A stretch of 37,118 bases of DNA. It comes from an uncultured Oscillospiraceae bacterium. Lineage in GTDB: Bacteria; Bacillota; Clostridia; Oscillospirales; Oscillospiraceae. The position numbers and the translations under genes were made by a program. Numbering within the stretch: position 1 is the first letter of the stretch; each line of letters begins with the position of its first letter. The notes below the pieces were generated by a model. It made no database searches and had not been told where the DNA came from. It was given only the letters and a program-made list of their open reading frames with translations. This document shows positions 15,697 to 23,654 of this stretch, one piece after another. The DNA lies in the NCBI GenBank assembly GCA_947581795.1, contig CANPVS010000021.1, positions 1 to 37,118 of the forward strand, given 5' to 3'.

Positions 15697-16782
15697 ATGA
15701 AAAAGCTGAAAGTTGGCGTGATCGGCGGCACCGGCATGGTGGGCCAGCGCTTTGTTACCCTGCTGGCGGACCACCCCTGGTTCGAGCTGACCGACATCGC
15801 GGCCAGCGGCCGCAGCGCCGGGAAAACATACGAGGAAGCCGTGGGCTCCCGCTGGGCCCTGGAAGTGCCTATGCCCGGGAAGGCCAAGACCATCGTGGTG
15901 AAAAACGCCGTGGACGACGCCGAGCTCATCGCCTCGGAGGTGGATATGGTGTTCTCCGCCGTGGACATGAAGAAGGACGAGATCCAGGCCCTGGAGGAGC
16001 GGTACGCCAAGCTGGAGTGCCCCGTGGTATCCAACAACAGCGCCCACCGCTGGACGCCGGACGTGCCCATGGTTGTGCCGGAGATCAACCCGGAGCACCT
16101 GGCCGTCATCCCCGCCCAGAGAAAGCGCTTGGGTACCAAGCGCGGCTTTATCGCCGTGAAGAGCAACTGCTCTCTGCAGAGCTATGTGCCCGCCCTCCAC
16201 CCTTTGAAGGACGAGTTCGGCCTCAATAAGGTGCTTGTGTGCACCTACCAGGCCATTTCCGGCGCCGGCAAGACCTTTGACACCTGGCCCGAGATGGTGG
16301 ACAACGTCATCCCCTTTATCGGCGGCGAGGAGGAGAAGAGCGAGCAGGAGCCCATGAAGCTCTGGGGCAAGGTGGTGGACGACCATATCGAAAGCGCGGT
16401 CGCCCCGTCCGTCACCGCCCAGTGCCTGCGGGTTCCCTGCTCCAACGGCCACATGGCCGCCGTGTTCGCCAGCTTTGACAAAAAGCCCACCATGGAGCAG
16501 ATCCTGGACCGCTGGGCCCATTTCTCCGGCCGGCCCCAGGAGCTGAACCTCCCCTCCGCCCCCAAGCAGTTTTTGCACTACTTCACCGAGGACAACCGGC
16601 CTCAGACCAAGCTGGACCGGACTCTGGAGGGCGGCATGGCCGTGAGCGTGGGGCGGCTTCGTCCCGACAGCCAGTATGACTACAAGTTCGTGTGCCTGAG
16701 CCACAACACCCTGCGGGGCGCGGCGGGCGGCGCCGTACTGCTGGCGGAGCTCCTCTGCGCCGAGGGATGGCTGGATCGCTGA
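15697..16782 (+). CDS. asd: Aspartate-semialdehyde dehydrogenase
   Basis: Asd reduces aspartyl phosphate to aspartate semialdehyde, the branch point to lysine/diaminopimelate, threonine and methionine. The 361-residue protein starts with the NADP Rossmann loop GVIGGTGMVGQRFV, has ASGRSAGKTYEEA near residue 38, and the active-site Cys in VKSNCSLQSYVPAL near residue 155. These motifs fit the archaeal/fungal-type Asd rather than the classic E. coli form. An ATG at 15676 lies upstream, but AGGAGG at 15683-15688 sets the start at 15697 (MKKLKVGVIGG). dapA, the next enzyme toward diaminopimelate, follows after a terminator-like hairpin. Confidence 0.96.
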   Translation: MKKLKVGVIGGTGMVGQRFVTLLADHPWFELTDIAASGRSAGKTYEEAVGSRWALEVPMPGKAKTIVVKNAVDDAELIASEVDMVFSAVDMKKDEIQALEERYAKLECPVVSNNSAHRWTPDVPMVVPEINPEHLAVIPAQRKRLGTKRGFIAVKSNCSLQSYVPALHPLKDEFGLNKVLVCTYQAISGAGKTFDTWPEMVDNVIPFIGGEEEKSEQEPMKLWGKVVDDHIESAVAPSVTAQCLRVPCSNGHMAAVFASFDKKPTMEQILDRWAHFSGRPQELNLPSAPKQFLHYFTEDNRPQTKLDRTLEGGMAVSVGRLRPDSQYDYKFVCLSHNTLRGAAGGAVLLAELLCAEGWLDR

Positions 16783-16801
16783 CCTCCGAACAAAATACGC
16801 A

Positions 16802-16836
16802 AAAGATGCCGTAGGCGACAAGCCCGCGGCATCTTT
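16802..16836 (+). terminator. Hairpin between asd and dapA
   Basis: AAAGATGCCG (16802-16811) pairs with CGGCATCTTT (16827-16836) around 15 bases and is followed by CTTTTGG. It ends six bases before the dapA ribosome site and no separate dapA promoter is seen, so it is probably a partial terminator or attenuator. Confidence 0.65.
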
Positions 16837-16854
16837 CTTTTGGAGGGAATTTCT

Positions 16855-17748
16855 TTGACAAAGCCTATATTTGAAGGTTCCGGCACCGCGCTGGTCACCC
16901 CGCTGCGGGACGGCGCTGTGGACTACGCCGCATTGGAGCGCATCATCGAGGCCCAGGCCGCGGGCGGCACCGCCGCCCTCATCGTCTGCGGCACCACCGG
17001 CGAGGGGGCCACCCTCACCGCGCAGGAGCACGAGGACCTCTATCGCTTCGCGGCGGAGAAGAGCGCGGGCCGCATGAAAATCGTGGCCGGTATCGGTTCC
17101 AACGACACCGCCGGAGCCCTGGAAATGGCCAGGCGGGCGGAGGCCGCCGGGGCGGACGGTCTCTTGATGGTCACGCCCTACTACAACAAGACCACCCAGG
17201 CGGGGCTCATCCAGCACTTCACCTACGTGGCGGACCGCTCCTCCCTGCCCCTCATCCTCTACAACGTGCCCAGCCGCACAGGCGTGGGCATCACCCCGGA
17301 GACATACGCCATCCTGGCCGGCCACGACAACATCGCCGGTGTGAAGGAGGCCTCCGGCGACATCGGCCAGTTCGCCCGGACCGTGGCCCTGTGCGGCGAC
17401 CAGGTCGCCTTCTACAGCGGCAACGACTCCGACACGGTGGCCATGATGGCCCTGGGGGCCAAGGGCGTCATATCCGTGGCATCCAACCTGGTCCCCGAGG
17501 TGGTGGCAAAGCTGTGTGAGCTGTGTCTTTCCGGCGACTACGCCGGCGCGGCGAAGCTCAACCGGGAGTACATGGACCTGTTCGCGGGGCTGTTCACCGA
17601 GGTGAACCCCATCCCCGTGAAGACGGCCATGGCCGTGATGGAGCTCTGCTCCTACGAGATGCGCCTGCCTCTGGTGGCCATGGGCAAGGCCCACAAAAAG
17701 GCCCTGACGGAGGTGCTGGAAAAGCACGGCCTGCTGCCCAAGGCCTGA
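16855..17748 (+). CDS. dapA: 4-hydroxy-tetrahydrodipicolinate synthase DapA
   Basis: DapA condenses pyruvate with aspartate semialdehyde, the committed step to diaminopimelate and lysine (and dipicolinate in spore formers). The 297-residue protein is of normal length and has GSGTALVTPL at the start, the GTTGEGATLT pyruvate-site loop near residue 43, the catalytic Tyr in LILYNVPSRTG near residue 134, and the Schiff-base Lys in IAGVKEASGD near residue 163. The start is a TTG at 16855, seven bases after GGAGGG; another TTG at 16840 overlaps that ribosome site and is excluded. Confidence 0.96.
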   Translation: MTKPIFEGSGTALVTPLRDGAVDYAALERIIEAQAAGGTAALIVCGTTGEGATLTAQEHEDLYRFAAEKSAGRMKIVAGIGSNDTAGALEMARRAEAAGADGLLMVTPYYNKTTQAGLIQHFTYVADRSSLPLILYNVPSRTGVGITPETYAILAGHDNIAGVKEASGDIGQFARTVALCGDQVAFYSGNDSDTVAMMALGAKGVISVASNLVPEVVAKLCELCLSGDYAGAAKLNREYMDLFAGLFTEVNPIPVKTAMAVMELCSYEMRLPLVAMGKAHKKALTEVLEKHGLLPKA

Positions 17749-17758
17749 GACAGCAAAA

Positions 17759-17792
17759 ATCAGGACCCATCCCTTTGGGGATGGGTCCTGAT
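17759..17792. terminator. Bidirectional terminator between dapA and mglC
   Basis: A perfect 15-bp stem (17759-17773 with 17778-17792) with a four-base loop. On the minus strand TTTTTGCTG follows; on the plus strand CGCTGTTTT follows. It serves both convergent genes. Confidence 0.9.
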
Positions 17793-17825
17793 CGCTGTTT
17801 TGACGGTATTTTGATAGATGAGCTC

Positions 17826-19484
17826 TTACTTCTTCTGGACATACTTCAGGCAGTCGATGGTGACGGCGGACAGGATGATGATGCCGGAGAACACGAACTG
17901 CAGGTTGGTGTCCACGCCCAGGATGGTCAGGGAGTAGGTCAGGGCGGTGAAGATGAGTACGCCCACCACGATGCCTTGTATCTTGCCGATGCCGCCGCTG
18001 AAGGAGATGCCGCCCACCACGCAGGCCGCGATGGCGTCTGTCTCCCAGCCTTGCCCGTAGGAGGCGGAACCGGAGCCCACCATACGGATGCACTCCAGCC
18101 ACGCACCGAAGCCGTAGAGGATACCGGCGATGATGAAGGCGGTGATGGTGACCTTGAACACGGAGATGCCGGACACGGCCGCCGCCTCGGAGTTGCCGCC
18201 CACGGCGTACATGTTCTTCCCCAGCGTTGTCTTGTTCCAGATGAAGTACATGATGATGATCACGGCCACCGCCCACAATATGATGGTGGGGAACTTGCCG
18301 CCGATCTTCGGCATGATCATCTTCTGGATGTCCGGCTCAATAGCGCCGAAGGACACGCCCTTGGTGGCAAAGGTCATGAGGCCGAACATGATGAGCATGT
18401 TGGCCATGGTGGAGATGAACGGGTGGATCTTGAACCGGGCCGTGAAGAATCCGGCAAAGCTGGTGAACAGCGTGGTGACGCAGCAGCAGAGCACCAGGGC
18501 CATGATGACCCGCACCACCAGGGGGACGGCGGTGAAGTCAAAGATATGCCCGAAGATGGCGCCCGTGTTGATGCCCTTGTGCATGATCATGGTGGAGATG
18601 ACCATGCTGGTGCCCACCATACGGCCCACGGAAAGGTCCGTGCCGCCCAGCAGGATCAGGCCGCCAACGCCCAGGGCCAGGAACATGCGGGGAGACGCGG
18701 CTTGCAGGATGTTCAGGATGTTGTTCACGGTCAGCAGCTTGGTGTGCTTCACAATGGGGGCCAGGATGCACAGCAGGATGAAGACCAGAACAATGACTAT
18801 GTACAGGCCGTTGGTCAGCAAAAACTGCCGGGTGTTGAAGGTGTACTTGTAGTTCTCCCACTTCTGCTTCTGCTTCTCGCCAAAGGTGAACTTGGAAAGG
18901 CGCAGCAGGTCGATGAGGTGGTACCGGTGGGCGTAGGCGTCGTGCCGGCGGTCCTTGATCTGCTGCAGGGTGGCGTCGTGCTTCAGCTTGGCGTCGAACT
19001 GCTTGTTTTTGTAGACGTATTTCTCGTCCTTGATCTCCCCCTGGTCGGAGAGCTTGGCGACGTCCGCCGCGTGCTGCTTTTTCAGTTCCGCCAGTTCCGC
19101 CTCGTAGCGGCTGTTTTCCGCCGCCTTCTCCGCCTCGCAGGAAGCCAAAACCTTGCTGTAGTAGTCCTTGTCATAGTTGGCGTCCAGGTATTTGACCGCG
19201 TCGTCGATGAGGGACTTGATTTGGGCCTTGTTCTTGTCCTCCACAGCCTTCGCCTGGGCCAGAGCCTTCTTGTCCTCGTCGATGATGGCCGCCTTCTCGC
19301 TCTTGGTATAGTTGGCGTTCTCCTTGACGATGGCGATATGGTTGGTCAGCGCCGTTACCTTGTCGGTACCATCCACACGAAGCGCATTGACCTGCTCCTG
19401 TATCTTCCCCACATATTCGTCAATGGGTGCCAGGAGCTTCTGTTCTTCCTCCAGGGAGAGGATCTTTTCATTGATACTGGCCAT
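17826..19484 (-). CDS. mglC: Galactose/methylgalactoside ABC transporter permease MglC with a long N-terminal cytoplasmic extension
   Basis: Membrane subunit of a sugar importer. Residues about 221-552 are a typical MglC/RbsC permease: VNNILNILQAASPRMFLALG, the family motif GGTDLSVGRMVG near 280-291, then helices to the C-terminal SLTILGVDTNLQFVFSG and ILSAVTIDCLKYVQ. A usual MglC has about 336 residues; this one has 552 because residues 1-220 form an extra charged region, rich in Lys/Glu/Ala and mostly helical by composition (EKAAIIDEDKKALAQAKAVE, ENSRYEAELAELKKQ), likely coiled coil in the cytoplasm. The extension is in frame with no internal ribosome site seen at the permease start. GGGAGG lies 14 bases before the ATG, just after the mglA stop. 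The function of the extension is unknown. Confidence 0.9.
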   Translation of the reverse strand: MASINEKILSLEEEQKLLAPIDEYVGKIQEQVNALRVDGTDKVTALTNHIAIVKENANYTKSEKAAIIDEDKKALAQAKAVEDKNKAQIKSLIDDAVKYLDANYDKDYYSKVLASCEAEKAAENSRYEAELAELKKQHAADVAKLSDQGEIKDEKYVYKNKQFDAKLKHDATLQQIKDRRHDAYAHRYHLIDLLRLSKFTFGEKQKQKWENYKYTFNTRQFLLTNGLYIVIVLVFILLCILAPIVKHTKLLTVNNILNILQAASPRMFLALGVGGLILLGGTDLSVGRMVGTSMVISTMIMHKGINTGAIFGHIFDFTAVPLVVRVIMALVLCCCVTTLFTSFAGFFTARFKIHPFISTMANMLIMFGLMTFATKGVSFGAIEPDIQKMIMPKIGGKFPTIILWAVAVIIIMYFIWNKTTLGKNMYAVGGNSEAAAVSGISVFKVTITAFIIAGILYGFGAWLECIRMVGSGSASYGQGWETDAIAACVVGGISFSGGIGKIQGIVVGVLIFTALTYSLTILGVDTNLQFVFSGIIILSAVTIDCLKYVQKK

Positions 19485-19505
19485 GACTTTCGTTCTTTCC
19501 TCCCA

Positions 19506-21014
19506 TCACAGATATTTGGCGCTGAGCCGCAGGAGTTCCTCCTGGTCGGTCTCTTTGGTGTTGACGATGCCGGCGAGATAGCCGTTGGACATGACGCCGA
19601 TCCGGTTCGTGATGCCCAGGATCTCGGGCATCTCCGAGGATACGACGATGATGGCCTTGCCCAGCTTGGCCATTTTGATGATGAGCTCGTATATCTCGTA
19701 TTTCGCGCCCACGTCGATGCCGCGGGTGGGCTCATCCATCATAAAGACCGCCGGATCCCGCTCCAGCCATTTGCCGAAAATGACCTTCTGCTGGTTGCCG
19801 CCGGACAGCGCCGTGATGGAGTCGGACGGCCCCATGCACTTGGTGCGCATGACGTTGATCTCGTTGGCCGTGGCCTTTACCATCTTGTCCTTGGACAGGG
19901 CGGCGCCCCGCTTGTAGTGCTCCAGGTTGGTGATTGTGGTGTTGAACGTGAGATCGCCCTCCAGGAACAGGCCGGTGGACTTGCGCTCCTCCGTGATCAT
20001 GGCGAAGCCGTGGTCCATGGCGTCCCGGGCGTTGGCAAAGTTCATGAGCCGGCCGTTGTAGTACACCCGGCCCGCGGCGCGGGTCCGGACGCCGAACATG
20101 GTCTCCAGAAGCTCCGTGCGCCCCGCGCCCACCAGGCCGTACAGGCCGAATATCTCCCCCTCCCGCACGTCGAAGGAGATGTCCTTCAGGTTGGGGGCGA
20201 ACTTGGTGGAAAGATGCTGTACGGACAGCACCACGTCCCCCGGCGTGTTGTCCACCGGCGGGAAACGGTTGTCCAGAGACCGGCCCACCATGGCGGCGAT
20301 GAGCTCATCCATGGTTGTCTCGTCGGTATTCTTGGTGGCCACCATCTTGCCGTCCCTCAGAACCGAGACCTGGTCGCATATCTCGAATATCTCGTCCATC
20401 TTGTGGGAGATATACACCAGCGATATGCCCTGGGCCTTCAGGTTGCGCATCATCTCGAAGAGCTTGCTGACCTCCCGGACGGTCAGCGACGAGGTCGGCT
20501 CGTCCAGAACGATCAGCTTCGCGTCATAGGATATGGCCTTGGCGATCTCCACCATCTGCCGGGCGGAGACCGACATGGTCTTCATCGGCGCGGTCAGATT
20601 CACCGTCATGTTCAGCCGCCGGAAAAGATCGGCCGCCTCCCGCTTCATCCGGGCCTCGTCCACGACGCCCATAGAGTTTTTCGGATAGCGGCCCAGGAAG
20701 AGATTGTCCAGCACGCTCCTCTCCAGGCACTGGTTCAGCTCCTGGTGCACCATGGCCACGCCGTTTTCCAGCGCGTTCTTGGGGCCGGAGAAGTTGACCT
20801 CCTTGCCGTCGAAGAAGATGGTGCCCTCGTCCTTCTGATAGGTGCCGAACAGGCACTTCATCATGGTCGATTTTCCCGCGCCGTTCTCGCCCATGAGGCC
20901 CATGATGGACCCCTCTTTCACATCCATGTCGATGTGGTCGAGAACGCGGTTTCGGCCGAAGGACTTGCACATGCCCCGGATGGATAAGACGGTCTTTGCT
21001 TCCTTATCTGCCAT
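19506..21014 (-). CDS. mglA: Galactose/methylgalactoside ABC transporter ATP-binding protein MglA
   Basis: Double ATPase subunit of the sugar importer, 502 residues, the usual MglA/RbsA length. The first ABC domain has Walker A GENGAGKST near residue 39, a degenerate signature SVSARQMVEIAKA near 145, and Walker B KLIVLDEPTSSLT near 165. The second has a degenerate P-loop GLVGAGRTELLE near 293, the signature LSGGNQQKV near 400 and Walker B FMMDEPTRGID near 424. Such asymmetry is typical of carbohydrate type-2 (CUT2) importers. AGGGGTG precedes the ATG. It sits between mglB and mglC, with 21 bases to mglC and 158 to mglB. Confidence 0.96.
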   Translation of the reverse strand: MADKEAKTVLSIRGMCKSFGRNRVLDHIDMDVKEGSIMGLMGENGAGKSTMMKCLFGTYQKDEGTIFFDGKEVNFSGPKNALENGVAMVHQELNQCLERSVLDNLFLGRYPKNSMGVVDEARMKREAADLFRRLNMTVNLTAPMKTMSVSARQMVEIAKAISYDAKLIVLDEPTSSLTVREVSKLFEMMRNLKAQGISLVYISHKMDEIFEICDQVSVLRDGKMVATKNTDETTMDELIAAMVGRSLDNRFPPVDNTPGDVVLSVQHLSTKFAPNLKDISFDVREGEIFGLYGLVGAGRTELLETMFGVRTRAAGRVYYNGRLMNFANARDAMDHGFAMITEERKSTGLFLEGDLTFNTTITNLEHYKRGAALSKDKMVKATANEINVMRTKCMGPSDSITALSGGNQQKVIFGKWLERDPAVFMMDEPTRGIDVGAKYEIYELIIKMAKLGKAIIVVSSEMPEILGITNRIGVMSNGYLAGIVNTKETDQEELLRLSAKYL

Positions 21015-21103
21015 ATTTCACCCCTGTCCTTTCGCCTTCGCTTTTTTGCCGGAACGGCACTCCGCAGCCCGTTCCCGCCGGGCTGAGGGGTGGCGTTCCA
21101 AAA

Positions 21104-21136
21104 GGGGCCACCAGGAAGAGACTTCCTGATGGCCCC
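21104..21136 (-). terminator. Attenuating terminator between mglB and mglA
   Basis: A 15-bp stem (21104-21118 with 21122-21136, one mismatch), three-base loop, followed on the minus strand by TTTTGG. It should let most transcripts stop after mglB, giving excess binding protein. Confidence 0.8.
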
Positions 21137-21172
21137 CGTCCTTTAAACTACCATTGGATCTTCAAGCCGTGA

Positions 21173-22438
21173 TTATTGGAGCTTGGAGGTGTAGGAAGCG
21201 GCGTTGTCGGTCTTCACCATGTTGATAGCGAAGCCGTCGTAGTCGCCCGGGTTGCCAAGGCGGTCGGTGATGTTGGCCTCGGTCTGGCCGTCGCCGGCGA
21301 TGTACTCCACATCCAGGTTCAGGATGCCGTCGTAGTTCTCCAGCTGGGGCTTATAGGTGGCGTTCAGGAAGTTATCGGTGGAGTTGAAGATGTCCAGCCA
21401 AACCTTCTTGGTGGCGGCGTCCTCTTCGCTCAGCTGGTTGTTGAACGCGGCGTTGGGAGCGGTGGCGTCCAGGAAGGCCTCGTAGTTGTCCGCCGTCACG
21501 GCGCCGTTCAGGGCGTAGAAGCAGCGGGTGGCCTCGTCGTAGTAGTACAGGTCTTCGCTCAGGACGTTGCCGGCGGCGTCAGGAGTGCTGATGCCGGTCA
21601 TGATGTCGGCGTCGTCCAGGGCGTTACGCATGACACGCAGGGTCAGATAGGCCTGCACGTCGGCGTTCTGGGAAATGGTGCCGCAGTAGCCGTCGGCGAT
21701 GGCGGCGACAGCGTCGGAGTTGGCGTCATAGCCAAAGGTGGGAACGCCGTTCTCCTTGGACCAGCCATTGAACACGGCCATGCCCATGCCGTCGTTGTTG
21801 GAGACGACCACGTCGATCTGGTCGCCGAAGGAGGCGCTCCAGGTCATAATGGCGGTGCCGGCAGTGGGGGCGTCCCAAGTGGCGCCGGCGTTGTTCTTCA
21901 TCTCCTGAGAGGCCAGCTCACGGACGACGAACTCCTTGTCGCCGATGGTGATGGCGCCGTCCTGCACATAGGAGGAAGAGCCGTCCAGGTTGGTGCCGAC
22001 AGCGGTCGGATCCACATCGTCGATGGTCTCAATCGCGGTCTTGCCCTGAGCAGCGTCGGGAACAGCGGTGCCGAGGGCCTTACGGGCGCCGCGGGTACGG
22101 GCGATGGAGTCGTTGTGGCCGATGTCGCCGATGCACAGGACATAGCCGATGATGCCGTCGCCGTTGCGGTCGACCGCCGCGGGATCCTGGGCCTGCAGGT
22201 AATCCACGATCATCTGGCCCTGCAGCTCAGCGCCCTGCTTGGCGTCGAAGCCCACGTAGTAGGTCTTCTCGTTGAAGGTCAGAGCGTCCATGTCCAGCTC
22301 GCCGGTGGTGCTGTTGGAGGGCTGACGGTTGAACCAGATGACGGGCTTCTCGTTGTTGGGAACGTCATCGGCGAACGCGATCGCGCCCAGGCTCAGGACC
22401 ATGGCCAGCGCCAGGACCAGGGAAAGGAACTTCTTCAT
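21173..22438 (-). CDS. mglB: Galactose-type ABC transporter substrate-binding protein MglB
   Basis: Secreted sugar receptor, 421 residues. The signal peptide covers residues 1-23 (ends AIAFA) and has no lipobox cysteine, odd for a Gram-positive receptor and the same as tctC here. The mature part is a periplasmic-binding-protein type 1 fold and includes DRNGDGIIGYVLCIGD near residue 90, matching the EF-hand-like calcium loop of the E. coli galactose/glucose receptor, plus VVVSNNDGMGMAVFNG near 210 and TFGYDANSDAVAAI near 230 (ligand pocket and hinge). It is the first gene of mglB-mglA-mglC. AAGGAG precedes the ATG. Galactose or glucose is the likely ligand, from the family. Confidence 0.93.
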   Translation of the reverse strand: MKKFLSLVLALAMVLSLGAIAFADDVPNNEKPVIWFNRQPSNSTTGELDMDALTFNEKTYYVGFDAKQGAELQGQMIVDYLQAQDPAAVDRNGDGIIGYVLCIGDIGHNDSIARTRGARKALGTAVPDAAQGKTAIETIDDVDPTAVGTNLDGSSSYVQDGAITIGDKEFVVRELASQEMKNNAGATWDAPTAGTAIMTWSASFGDQIDVVVSNNDGMGMAVFNGWSKENGVPTFGYDANSDAVAAIADGYCGTISQNADVQAYLTLRVMRNALDDADIMTGISTPDAAGNVLSEDLYYYDEATRCFYALNGAVTADNYEAFLDATAPNAAFNNQLSEEDAATKKVWLDIFNSTDNFLNATYKPQLENYDGILNLDVEYIAGDGQTEANITDRLGNPGDYDGFAINMVKTDNAASYTSKLQ

Positions 22439-22486
22439 GAAAGTCGATCTCCTTTAAAATAAATTTTGCCAGGAACGTTAGTTTAA

Positions 22487-22516
22487 TTTTAACAATACCT
22501 CCCCTATTTTGTCAAT
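22487..22516 (-). promoter_or_regulatory. Sigma-A promoter for mglB-A-C
   Basis: On the minus strand TTGACA (22511-22516), 18 bases, TAAAAT (22487-22492), about 50 bases before mglB. I see no clear cre-type operator in the gap. Confidence 0.75.
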
Positions 22517-22566
22517 ATATTTGTGAAGATTTTCTGATATGTATTTTGTGTAATCATTTTTTAACC

Positions 22567-22597
22567 AAAAAGGCGGCCCGGTTCTTCCCCGGGCCGC
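22567..22597 (-). terminator. Terminator after the small lipoprotein gene
   Basis: GCGGCCCGG (22573-22581) pairs with CCGGGCCGC (22589-22597) around seven bases; TTTTT follows on the minus strand (22567-22571). Confidence 0.85.
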
Positions 22598-22611
22598 ATA
22601 CAATTTGCCGG

Positions 22612-22968
22612 TTACTTCCTGGAGCTGGTCTTGGGGCTGTTGCCGGTCACATGGTCCACGGCGTCCTCGCCGGCGTCCACCACGTCGTCCACGGCCTCCC
22701 CGGCGCCCTCCACCAGGTCCTCCACCGCGTCCGCGCCGGCGCCTACCACGCCGTCCACCGCGTCCCGGCCCTCATCGATGACGCCGTCAGCGGTGCTGTC
22801 GGTGGGCTTGGGACTGGCCTTCGGAGTGGCAGTGGGCCGTGCCGTAGCAGTAGCGGTGGCTGTAGCGGCAGGCGTGGGATGGGCTGTGGGCGCCTTATCC
22901 CTGGCGCAGCCGGCCATGACCGAGAGGATCATGACAGCCGCCAGCAGGGTGGAAATGATGGTCTTCAT
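22612..22968 (-). CDS. Small lipoprotein with an 11-residue amphipathic repeat
   Basis: A 118-residue protein I do not recognise. It has a lipoprotein signal (LSVMAGC, Cys near residue 20), a Thr/Pro/Ala-rich linker (about 25-58) and a C-terminal region of acidic and small hydrophobic residues that repeats every 11 positions: DAVDGVVGAGA, DAVEDLVEGAG, EAVDDVVDAGE, DAVDHVTGNSP. Eleven-residue periodicity is found in amphipathic helices that lie on membranes or other surfaces (apolipoproteins, LEA-like proteins), so a membrane-attached helical protein is a reasonable guess. The ATG at 22968 is seven bases after GGAGG; a GTG one codon earlier is too close. It is a single gene with its own terminator; no clear promoter was found. 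Confidence 0.75.
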   Translation of the reverse strand: MKTIISTLLAAVMILSVMAGCARDKAPTAHPTPAATATATATARPTATPKASPKPTDSTADGVIDEGRDAVDGVVGAGADAVEDLVEGAGEAVDDVVDAGEDAVDHVTGNSPKTSSRK

Positions 22969-23069
22969 CACTATGCCTCCATTGATGTTTAGTTACAAGC
23001 TCTAGTATGCCAAATTCCCGCGGGAACTTACATGCCGGGCGAAAAAAGTTCTTCCATGGAAAGATTTGT

Positions 23070-23098
23070 TTGCAATGGCCGCCGGGCTATGCCATAAT
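23070..23098 (+). promoter_or_regulatory. Promoter placing the transcription start on the SLOG start codon
   Basis: TTGCAA (23070-23075), 17 bases, CATAAT (23093-23098). The normal start, seven bases after the -10 box, is 23105, the A of the ATG. No ribosome site is present. Upstream, 23015-23026 is a perfect 12-base palindrome (TTCCCGCGGGAA) that could be an operator. Confidence 0.6.
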
Positions 23099-23104
23099 GG
23101 TGCC

Positions 23105-23611
23105 ATGGAACGAGAAAAGACATGCTGCTTCACCGGCCACCGGGCCGACAAGCTGCCCTGGGGCGGCAACGACCGGGACCCCGCCTGCCTCCGGCTGAAG
23201 GCCGCCATCGCGGATGTGCTGGCCTCGCTGTACGCCGCGGGCTGCCGCCATTTCATCTGCGGCATGGCCACCGGCGCGGACATGTACTTCGGCGAGTCGG
23301 TGGTGGCCCTGCGGGACGAGCACCCGGACGTGACGCTGGAGGCCGCCATCCCCCACGCGGGACAGGAGGCCCGGTGGAACGACTATTGGAAGGGCCGCTA
23401 CTTCCGCCTGGCGGAGGAGTGCGACACCCTCACGGTTCTGCACAAAAGCTACACCCCCGAGTGCATGATGGACCGCAACCGCTACATGGTGGACCATTCT
23501 CATTATCTGATCGCCGTCTACAACGGCGCCCCCGGCGGTACCCGCAGCACCATGCTCTACGCCATGCGCCAGGGCCTGGAGATCATCGAACTGGAAGTGG
23601 GTGCAAAATAA
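23105..23611 (+). CDS. SLOG-family protein (DUF1273/YpsA-like)
   Basis: A 168-residue single-domain Rossmann-like protein of the SLOG superfamily, which includes LOG, DprA and YpsA and generally binds nucleotides or nucleotide-derived ligands. Motifs: CCFTGHRADKLPWG at the N-terminus, the GMATGADMYFGE glycine loop near residue 55, and HYLIAVYNGAPGGTRSTM near 138, the usual C-terminal GGT loop. Closest are the DUF1273 proteins; Bacillus YpsA is linked to cell division control, but function is open. An ATG 13 codons upstream lies inside the promoter and is rejected. The gene has no Shine-Dalgarno and appears leaderless. It converges with the deacetylase gene on a shared terminator. Confidence 0.88.
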   Translation: MEREKTCCFTGHRADKLPWGGNDRDPACLRLKAAIADVLASLYAAGCRHFICGMATGADMYFGESVVALRDEHPDVTLEAAIPHAGQEARWNDYWKGRYFRLAEECDTLTVLHKSYTPECMMDRNRYMVDHSHYLIAVYNGAPGGTRSTMLYAMRQGLEIIELEVGAK

Positions 23612-23647
23612 GCAGCGGCCTGCAAACGCAAGCCGCTGTCGCTTATT
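23607..23647. terminator. Bidirectional terminator between the SLOG and deacetylase genes
   Basis: AATAAGC-AGCGGC (23607-23619) pairs with GCCGCT (23632-23637) and GCTTATT (23641-23647) with a three-base bulge. On the minus strand TTATTTTG follows. The stem overlaps the SLOG stop codon. Confidence 0.7.
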
Positions 23648-23654
23648 CTGTTTC

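Noticed and set aside
22640..22800. CRISPR-like or tandem DNA repeat in the lipoprotein gene
   Set aside because: The 33-base period is coding: it gives the 11-residue protein repeat and codons vary between units.
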